Shown here one piece after another: positions 58,262 through 64,000 of a stretch of 64,000 nucleotides of DNA. The notes under the pieces are model-generated. The model was not told the DNA's origin, ran no database searches, and saw only the letters and a program-made list of their open reading frames with translations. A program made the translations under genes and the position numbers. Each line of letters starts with the position of its first letter. Position 1 is the stretch's first letter. This DNA is from DASYTH01 sp045806965 (GTDB lineage: Bacteria; Actinomycetota; Actinomycetes; Mycobacteriales; Pseudonocardiaceae), in the NCBI GenBank assembly GCA_045806965.1, contig JBJMIG010000084.1, forward strand, positions 69,382-133,381, written 5' to 3'.

Positions 58262-59734
58262 ATGAGCGGGTCGGGTCTGCTGGTCGCCGGCACCGCATCG
58301 GACGCCGGCAAGAGCCTGGTCACCGCCGGCATCTGCCGGTGGCTGGCCCGCCAGGGGCTTCGGGTCGCGCCGTTCAAGGCGCAGAACATGTCGAACAACT
58401 CGATGGTCTGTCCGGACGGGGCGGAGATCGGCCGCGCGCAGTGGTTGCAGGCCAACGCGGCCGGCGTGGTGCCGGAGGCGGCGATGAACCCGGTGCTGCT
58501 CAAACCGGGCAGCGACCGGCGCAGTCATGTGGTGTTGCTCGGCCGTCCACATGGGACATTGGAGGCCGGGGAGTGGGCCACCGGGCGGGTGGGTCTCGCC
58601 GAGGCGGCGTTCGAGGCGTTCGAGGGGTTGGCGAAGCGCTTCGACGTGGTGCTGTGCGAGGGTGCCGGCAGCCCGGCCGAGATCAACCTGCGGGCCGGCG
58701 ACTACGTCAACATGGGTCTGGCGCGGCGGTTCGGGCTGCCCGTCGTGGTGGTCGGTGACATCGACCGAGGCGGGGTGTTCGCCGCCATGTACGGCACGCT
58801 CGCCCTGCTCGACGGCGCCGACCAGCCGTTGGTGGCCGGCTGGATCGTGAACAAGTTCCGCGGCGATCGCGCGCTGCTCACTCCCGGCCTCGACCGGTTG
58901 ACCGAGCTCACCGGGCGCCCGGTGCTCGGGGTGCTGCCCTGGCTGGACCGGGTGTGGATCGACTCGGAGGACGCGCTCGCGGTGGCCGGCTGGCGGCGCG
59001 AGGCCGGGCCGGTCGGCCGGGTGCTGCGGGTCGCGGCGGTGCGCTTTCCCCGCGCTTCCAACGCGACCGACCTGGACGCGCTGGCCGCCGAGCCGGGCGT
59101 GACGGTGACCCTCACCGCCGACCCGGACGTACTCGCCGACTGCGACATCGCCGTGCTGCCCGGCTCAAGGGCCACCGTGTCGGACCTTCGTTGGCTGCGC
59201 GAGCGCGGCCTCGCCGACGTCGTGGTGGCCAGGGCTGGGGCCGGCCGCCCGGTGCTCGGCATCTGCGGCGGACACCAGATGCTGGCCGGCGCCATCGCCG
59301 ACGAGGTGGAGTCCGGCGCCGGGCAGGTCACCGGCCTGGGCCTGCTGCCCACGACGGTATCGTTTGGACAGTCGAAGACCCTTGGTACGCCGCGAACCCG
59401 GTGGCGCGGACACGAGGTCGCCGGCTACCAGATCCACCACGGCCGGGTCACCGTCGACGATTCCTCGGCCGAGCCGTTCCTGGACGGCTGCCGCGTCGGC
59501 GCGGTCTGGGGCACCACCTGGCACGGCGCGTTCGAGAATGACGGCTTCCGGCGTGCCTGGCTCGCCGAGGCGGCGAGCCAGGCCGGTGTCACCTGGACGC
59601 CGGACGGGGCCGCGCCGGGTTTCGCCGCGCTGCGCGAGTCCATGCTGGACCGGCTCGCCGACGCGGTGGCAGAGCACCTGGACACCGCCGCCCTGCTCGG
59701 CCTGATCAACACCGGCCGCCGGCCCCCCGGCTGA
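58262..59734 (+). CDS. cobQ: Cobyric acid synthase
   Basis: Amidates the b, d, e and g carboxyl groups of adenosylcobyrinic acid a,c-diamide. In 490 residues it has the N-terminal P-loop region GTASDAGKSLVTAG, then APFKAQNMSNNSMV and GAGSPAEINL, and a C-terminal class I amidotransferase domain with nucleophile Cys in LGICGGHQML and His in EVAGYQIHHGR. The ATG at 58262 is preferred (GAGTGGA upstream); ATG 58247 would add five residues. It is in an operon with cobN. Confidence 0.95.
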   Translation: MSGSGLLVAGTASDAGKSLVTAGICRWLARQGLRVAPFKAQNMSNNSMVCPDGAEIGRAQWLQANAAGVVPEAAMNPVLLKPGSDRRSHVVLLGRPHGTLEAGEWATGRVGLAEAAFEAFEGLAKRFDVVLCEGAGSPAEINLRAGDYVNMGLARRFGLPVVVVGDIDRGGVFAAMYGTLALLDGADQPLVAGWIVNKFRGDRALLTPGLDRLTELTGRPVLGVLPWLDRVWIDSEDALAVAGWRREAGPVGRVLRVAAVRFPRASNATDLDALAAEPGVTVTLTADPDVLADCDIAVLPGSRATVSDLRWLRERGLADVVVARAGAGRPVLGICGGHQMLAGAIADEVESGAGQVTGLGLLPTTVSFGQSKTLGTPRTRWRGHEVAGYQIHHGRVTVDDSSAEPFLDGCRVGAVWGTTWHGAFENDGFRRAWLAEAASQAGVTWTPDGAAPGFAALRESMLDRLADAVAEHLDTAALLGLINTGRRPPG

Positions 59735-59747
59735 CGGCGCCGGAACA

Positions 59748-60017
59748 GCGCAAGGTGACATTCCGCGTCTAGCTGTACCCGGCCATCACCTTGGTGGCAG
59801 CCGGCTGGGCGCAAGTCGCCCGGCGAGCAGCGCCGAGCGCGGAGGTACAGCGGAATGTCACCTTGCGCGTGTAGAACCGCATGAAGGTGACCTTGCGCTT
59901 TACCGGCCGACGGGCCGACGGGCCGACGGGGCTGCGAAGCCGGGCGGGCCGGCCGGCGGCAAGCCGCCCGGGCGAGCAGCGCCGAGCGCGGAGATACAGC
60001 GGAATGTCACCTTGCGC
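59748..60017. repeat. Repeat cluster at the cobQ/EamA gene ends
   Basis: A 46-bp segment (starting GCGAGCAGCGCCGAGCGCGG, ending GAATGTCACCTTGCGC) occurs at 59823-59868 and again at 59972-60017 with one mismatch. Its end also occurs inverted at 59748-59766 (GCGCAAGGTGACATTCCGC), so 59748-59766 can pair perfectly with 59850-59868. A further partial copy lies near 59883. GGGCCGAC repeats occur in tandem at about 59908-59930. The cluster separates convergent genes and is part of the GGTGACATT family. Confidence 0.85.
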
Positions 60018-60029
60018 TGAACGGGGGAG

Positions 60030-60962
60030 CTAGCCGGCGGCGAGTTGGACGACCGTCGCGCCGCCGAGCAGGACCGCCGCGCCGGCCACCTGGACCACGG
60101 ACAGCCCCTGGCCGAGGAACGCCCAGGCGACCGCGCCGGCCACGATCGGCTCGGCCAGGGCGAGCACGCTGATCACCTGGGACGGCAGGTGTCGCAGAGC
60201 GGAGATGCTCAGCAGGTAGGCGCACGCCGTACTGATCATCACCAGCGCCAGGAGGAGCAACCAGACCGGCGGGTGCCACGGGCCGAACTCGGCCGGATTG
60301 CCGAGCACCGAAGCGGGGATCGTCCACGGCGGCACCAGGAAGGCGATCGCCGCGGCGCCGACCACCAGGCCCCAGGTGACCAGGCCGATCGGCTCTACGG
60401 TGCCGACCGCGCGCTCGCCGAGCAGAAAGTAGGAGGCCGCACCGAACGCGGCGCCGATGCCGGCGAGCAGCCCGAGCACGTCGAACGTGAGGCCCTGCCA
60501 GACCTGGGCGATCATGGCCAGCCCGAGCAGCGCGAGCAGGGTGCCCAGCCAGGCCCGGCCGGGCAGCCGGGTGCCGCGCACGAACCGCACCCACAGCGCC
60601 ACCAGGACCGGCGAGGCGAACTCGAGCAGCATCGCGACACCGATCGGAATGCGGGCCACCGCGACGAAATAGGCCAGCTGCACGGCGGCCACGCCGAGCA
60701 GACCGTAGGCCACGATCACCGGCCAGTTCGAGCGGTCCACCCGGAGCAGCGCCGGCCGGGTCAGCCCGACCAGCACCAGCATGACCAGCGCCGCCAGCCC
60801 GACCCGGGCGGAGGCCACCTGCTCCGGGCTGAGCCCGGCGTCCATGATCGGCTTGGCCAGCGGGCCCGAGGTGCCGAAGCAGCACGACGCCAGCACGATC
60901 AGGCCGGTGCCGCGACCGCGGTTGGTCGCTCTCGTCACCGGTGCCAGGAGTTCGGTGCTCAC
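60030..60962 (-). CDS. EamA/DMT-family transporter
   Basis: A 310-residue membrane protein with ten helices in two EamA repeats (about 15-145 and 155-300). It opens with GLIVLASCCFGTSGPLAKPI and the second repeat contains LSISALRHLPSQVISVLALA then EPIVAGAVAWAFLGQ, both typical of drug/metabolite exporters. The GTG at 60962 has no clear ribosome site; CAGACT eight bases upstream may be a leaderless -10. It lies 46 bases downstream of the acyltransferase gene on the same strand. The substrate is unknown; family members export amino acids, purines or other metabolites. Confidence 0.9.
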   Translation of the reverse strand: MSTELLAPVTRATNRGRGTGLIVLASCCFGTSGPLAKPIMDAGLSPEQVASARVGLAALVMLVLVGLTRPALLRVDRSNWPVIVAYGLLGVAAVQLAYFVAVARIPIGVAMLLEFASPVLVALWVRFVRGTRLPGRAWLGTLLALLGLAMIAQVWQGLTFDVLGLLAGIGAAFGAASYFLLGERAVGTVEPIGLVTWGLVVGAAAIAFLVPPWTIPASVLGNPAEFGPWHPPVWLLLLALVMISTACAYLLSISALRHLPSQVISVLALAEPIVAGAVAWAFLGQGLSVVQVAGAAVLLGGATVVQLAAG

Positions 60963-61008
60963 GTGGCCGGAGTCTGCCCCACGGCCAGGACGTTCTCGTC
61001 CGGTTTTC

Positions 61009-61839
61009 TCAGCTGCCGGGACGCCAGGGACTGCGCGTGTCGGTTGGCCGGGTCGGGTCGTGGAAACGCGGCAGATCCGGCTCGTCGCGGCGCAGCGGCA
61101 CCAGCCCGTCGGTGATCGCCTGCATGATCCGCCGGTGCGCGCGCATGGCGTCGCCCGGCCGGTCCGCGGACAGATCCGAGAGATCGACCTGGGATCCGAG
61201 GTGCACCCGGAACGTCGGCCGGTGCAACATCGCCCGGCCGAACGAGGTGAGCAGCGGCAGGAAGTCGGCCGGCTTGGTGACCGTCTGGGTGCCCCAGTAC
61301 ATCGCCTCGTGCGCGCCCCACTGGCTGATCGTCACCACCGGCACGCCCCCGGCCAGGGCCATCCGAGCCACCCCGGTCTTGCCGCGCTCCGGCCAGAGTC
61401 CCGGGTCGTGGCTGACCCGGCCCTCGGGGTAGACCAGCAGCGGGAAGCGGGCGGTGCGCAGCGTCTCGACCGCGCGGCCGAACGCGTCCGCCACGTTGCT
61501 CTTCCCCCGGTCCACCCGCAGGTGCCCGGCCCGGCGCAGGAAGAACCCGGCCACCGGCGCGTCCAGCAACCCCGCGGTGAGCATGAACCGCAGCGGCAGG
61601 CCTATCTTGGCGGCGACCGCGACCAGCACCATCGGATCGAACATGCCGATGTGGTTGGCGGCCACCAGCACCGAGCGCCCACGCAGCTCCGCCGGGAACG
61701 AGCCGGTGATCTCCAGGTTGCCGGCCAGCCGGACGGTCCCTCGGTCGATCATGGTGATCATCCGCCAGTCCGGCGGATGCGGCCGGGCGACGCCGTCACG
61801 GCGTGTCGGCTCGTCCTGCCGGCGGTACGGCGCAACCAT
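61009..61839 (-). CDS. 1-acylglycerol-3-phosphate-type acyltransferase (PlsC family)
   Basis: A 276-residue PlsC-like acyltransferase with the catalytic motif NHIGMFD (Asn62-His63...Asp68), the substrate motif FPLLVYPEGRVS and the GGVPVVTISQWGAHEAM block. No strong membrane helix is evident, in keeping with a peripheral enzyme. ATG 61839 is chosen; ATG 61851 would add four residues, and neither has a good ribosome site. It is divergent from ftsK, sharing about 56 bases. A role in phosphatidic acid synthesis or in acylating another lipid is likely. Confidence 0.85.
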   Translation of the reverse strand: MVAPYRRQDEPTRRDGVARPHPPDWRMITMIDRGTVRLAGNLEITGSFPAELRGRSVLVAANHIGMFDPMVLVAVAAKIGLPLRFMLTAGLLDAPVAGFFLRRAGHLRVDRGKSNVADAFGRAVETLRTARFPLLVYPEGRVSHDPGLWPERGKTGVARMALAGGVPVVTISQWGAHEAMYWGTQTVTKPADFLPLLTSFGRAMLHRPTFRVHLGSQVDLSDLSADRPGDAMRAHRRIMQAITDGLVPLRRDEPDLPRFHDPTRPTDTRSPWRPGS

Positions 61840-61882
61840 GGTCGGGAGCATGGCATGCCCGAGGAGGCACCAAGCAGCCGGA

Positions 61883-61895
61883 TACCGTGGAGTCC
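61883..61895 (+). promoter_or_regulatory. Leaderless -10 element of ftsK
   Basis: TACCGT at 61883-61888 lies seven bases before the ATG at 61896, the same hexamer and spacing as at cobL. Confidence 0.5.
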
Positions 61896-64000
61896 ATGGC
61901 CACCACCAGGTCCACCAAGGCGCGCAAGCGCCCGGCCCGACCCGCGCCGTCGCGTACGCGCGCGGCGTACAAACGCACACCCGCGCGCCGGGGCAGGCGC
62001 GGCCCCGGCCCGTTGGGCCGGGCGCTGCGCGGCAGCTGGAACCTGCTGTCCAAGGGTGTCGGCGGGCTGGCCCGCACGGTCGGGCGGACCAGGGACATCG
62101 AGGCCGCGGTGCGCCGCGACGGGGTGGCCTTCGGGCTGATCGCGATCGGCGTCGTGGTGGCGGCCGGGATCTGGTGGCGCACCGGTGGACCGGTCAGCGC
62201 CTGGCTGGAGCAGGGCGTGCGCACCGTGGTCGGCGCGGGCGCGGTGGCCCTGCCGCTGGCCCTGCTGGTGATCGGCGTGACGCTGATGCGCTCCGACCCG
62301 CAGCCGGAGAAGCGTCCGCGGCTGATCCTCGGTGCGCTGCTGTTCGTCGTGGCGCTGCTCGGGGTGCTGCACATCTTCAGCGATCTGCCTGAGGACAATG
62401 TGCACCGGATGTACGCCGGCGGCGCAGTGGGCTACGTCTCCGGCGGGCTGCTCGCCAAGGGCGTGACCGCCTGGGTCGCCCTGCCGCTGCTGGCCCTGGC
62501 GCTCGGGTTCGGCGTGCTGGTGTTCACCGGCACCCGGCTCAAGGACATTCCCACCCGGTTGCGCGAGCTTGGCCTGGACTCTGACGACGCCGAGTTGTCC
62601 GACCCGGCCGAGCCCGAGGAGCCACGGCGCGAGGAGGTCAAGCCGCGCCGGCCGGCCCGCCGCCGCCAGGCGAGCATGGCCGAGCCGGACCAGCCCGAGC
62701 TGCCGCTCACGGCGCAACCGCCGGCGGCGCCGGTCACACCGCGGCCCGCGGCGCGGGTCAAGGAGCACGTCCCGGCCAAGGAGACGCCGAGCAAGATCAC
62801 CGTGAGCCGGGTGGTGGACGGCGACTACACACTGCCCAGCCCGACCCTGCTCGGTGCCGGCAGCGCGCCGAAGGCCCGCAGCCGGGCCAACGACCTGATG
62901 ATCGAGGCGATCAGCGGGGTGCTCGACCAGTTCGACATCGACGCGCAGGTCACCGGGTTCACCCGGGGCCCGACCGTGACCCGCTACGAGGTGGAGCTCG
63001 GACCGGGCGTCAAGGTGGAGAAGATCACCGCGCTGACCAAGAACATCGCGTACGCGGCGGCCACCGACAACGTTCGGCTGCTCGCGCCGATCCCTGGCAA
63101 GTCGGCGGTGGGCATCGAGGTACCGAACAGCGACCGGGAGATGGTCCGGCTTGGCGATGTGCTGCGGTCCAAGACCGCGGTGGACGATCACCATCCGATG
63201 GTGATCGGGGTCGGCAAGGACATCGAGGGCCACATGGTCACCGCGAACCTGGCCAAGATGCCGCACCTGTTGTGTGCCGGCTCGACCGGCTCCGGCAAGT
63301 CCAGCTTCGTCAACTCCATGCTGGTGTCGTTGCTGGCCCGGGCCACCCCCGACGAGGTCAGGATGATCCTGATCGACCCGAAGATGGTGGAGCTGACCCC
63401 GTATGAGGGCATCCCGCACCTGATCACGCCGATCATCACCCAACCCAAGAAGGCCGCCGCCGCGCTGACCTGGCTGGTCGAGGAGATGGAGCAGCGCTAC
63501 CAGGACATGCAGGCCAACCGGGTGCGGCACATCGACGACTTCAACCGCAAGGTCGAGAGCGGCGAGATCACCGCGCCGCCGGGCAGCGAGCGGGTCTACC
63601 GGCCCTACCCCTACATCCTGGCGATCGTCGACGAGCTCGCCGACCTCATGATGGTGGCGCCGCGCGACGTCGAGGACTCGATCGTCCGCATCACGCAGCT
63701 GGCCCGCGCCGCCGGCATCCACCTCGTGCTCGCGACGCAGCGCCCGAGCGTCGACGTCGTCACCGGCCTGATCAAGGCCAACGTGCCGAGCCGGTTGGCG
63801 TTCGCCACGGCGAGCCTCGCCGACAGCCGGGTCATCCTCGACCAGAACGGCGCCGAGAAGCTCGTCGGCGGCGGCGATGCGTTGTTCCTGCCGATGGGGG
63901 AGAGCAAGCCGATAAGGCTGCAGGGCGCGTTCGTCTCCGACACCGAGATCGAGGCGGTCGTCGAGTTCACCAAGCGCCAGGCCGAGCCCGAGTACCGCGA
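61896..64000 (+). CDS. ftsK: FtsK/SpoIIIE DNA translocase, N-terminal part (cut by window edge)
   Basis: The first 701 codons of an FtsK-type DNA pump used in chromosome segregation at septation. A basic N-terminus (TRSTKARKRPARPAPSRTRA) precedes four membrane helices (about 75-95, 110-130, 145-160 and 180-205) and a charged linker (about 215-310). The RecA-like motor follows, with Walker A GSTGSGKSS near residue 462 and Walker B LAIVDELADLM near 575. TRGPTVTRYEVELGPGVKV and ATQRPSVDVVTGLIKANVPS are typical. The gamma DNA-reading domain lies beyond the window. The frame is open to the last base. Confidence 0.95.
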   Translation, partial: MATTRSTKARKRPARPAPSRTRAAYKRTPARRGRRGPGPLGRALRGSWNLLSKGVGGLARTVGRTRDIEAAVRRDGVAFGLIAIGVVVAAGIWWRTGGPVSAWLEQGVRTVVGAGAVALPLALLVIGVTLMRSDPQPEKRPRLILGALLFVVALLGVLHIFSDLPEDNVHRMYAGGAVGYVSGGLLAKGVTAWVALPLLALALGFGVLVFTGTRLKDIPTRLRELGLDSDDAELSDPAEPEEPRREEVKPRRPARRRQASMAEPDQPELPLTAQPPAAPVTPRPAARVKEHVPAKETPSKITVSRVVDGDYTLPSPTLLGAGSAPKARSRANDLMIEAISGVLDQFDIDAQVTGFTRGPTVTRYEVELGPGVKVEKITALTKNIAYAAATDNVRLLAPIPGKSAVGIEVPNSDREMVRLGDVLRSKTAVDDHHPMVIGVGKDIEGHMVTANLAKMPHLLCAGSTGSGKSSFVNSMLVSLLARATPDEVRMILIDPKMVELTPYEGIPHLITPIITQPKKAAAALTWLVEEMEQRYQDMQANRVRHIDDFNRKVESGEITAPPGSERVYRPYPYILAIVDELADLMMVAPRDVEDSIVRITQLARAAGIHLVLATQRPSVDVVTGLIKANVPSRLAFATASLADSRVILDQNGAEKLVGGGDALFLPMGESKPIRLQGAFVSDTEIEAVVEFTKRQAEPEYR

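Overview
The window is about 70% G+C. It has many GTG starts, 4-base ATGA/GTGA gene overlaps, leaderless promoters, Tat-exported enzymes, ROK regulators, ECF sigma/anti-sigma genes and an actinomycete-style aerobic cobalamin cluster. I infer a soil actinomycete chromosome, probably Pseudonocardiales (Amycolatopsis-like); the exact genus cannot be read from the sequence. No rRNA, tRNA, CRISPR, phage or insertion sequence was recognised.

Layout. 1-3.6 kb: secreted polysaccharide enzymes (end of a CBM2 protein, a GH10 xylanase) and a Tat-exported haem peroxidase. 3.7-7.8 kb: a PadR regulator with its operator, and a MacB/FtsX-type ABC exporter. 7.9-13.4 kb: a methyltransferase, a secreted phosphoesterase, a cytochrome P450 and a secreted Asp-box (sialidase-like) protein. 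13.5-19.6 kb: a DUF202 membrane protein, a sigma factor fused to its own zinc-finger/membrane anti-sigma-like tail, a RebH-like tryptophan 7-halogenase paired with a cation/proton antiporter, a Crp-like regulator and a small membrane protein. 19.6-27.9 kb: two ROK regulators and a xylose-type ABC import operon with xylose isomerase (xylA) and a second TIM-barrel sugar isomerase.

27.9-32.3 kb: a small secreted protein, a cyclase-family hydrolase paired with a ThDP enzyme, a decayed ECF sigma gene and an intact anti-sigma gene. 32.8-41.7 kb: a 1303-residue secreted beta-propeller protein, a six-copy 21-bp tandem repeat, a small exported peptide, two GH18 chitinases behind DasR-like sites, and a PKD-domain membrane protein. 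41.7-46 kb: a dienelactone hydrolase, a PucR-type regulator and an M6-type secreted metalloprotease.

46-59.7 kb is the cobalamin/cobalt cluster: cbtB-cbtA (cobalt uptake) and a ChlI/ChlD-like chelatase-cobO-cobB operon each sit behind their own B12 riboswitch, while cobL-cobK, cobG and cobN-cobQ start from leaderless promoters with no riboswitch. CobG (an O2-pathway enzyme), CobN and the ChlID-type chelatase define late-cobalt-insertion, aerobic B12 synthesis. The window ends with an EamA transporter, an acyltransferase and the start of ftsK, cut by the window edge.

Two dispersed non-coding repeat families are visible: a 21-bp minisatellite (7.8 and 36.8 kb) and a hairpin family with a GGTGACATT/AATGTCACC core at gene ends (42.5, 46.0 and 59.7-60.0 kb). 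The least ordinary parts are the halogenase/antiporter/fused-sigma locus, the broken sigma beside an intact anti-sigma, the cyclase-ThDP pair, and these repeats.
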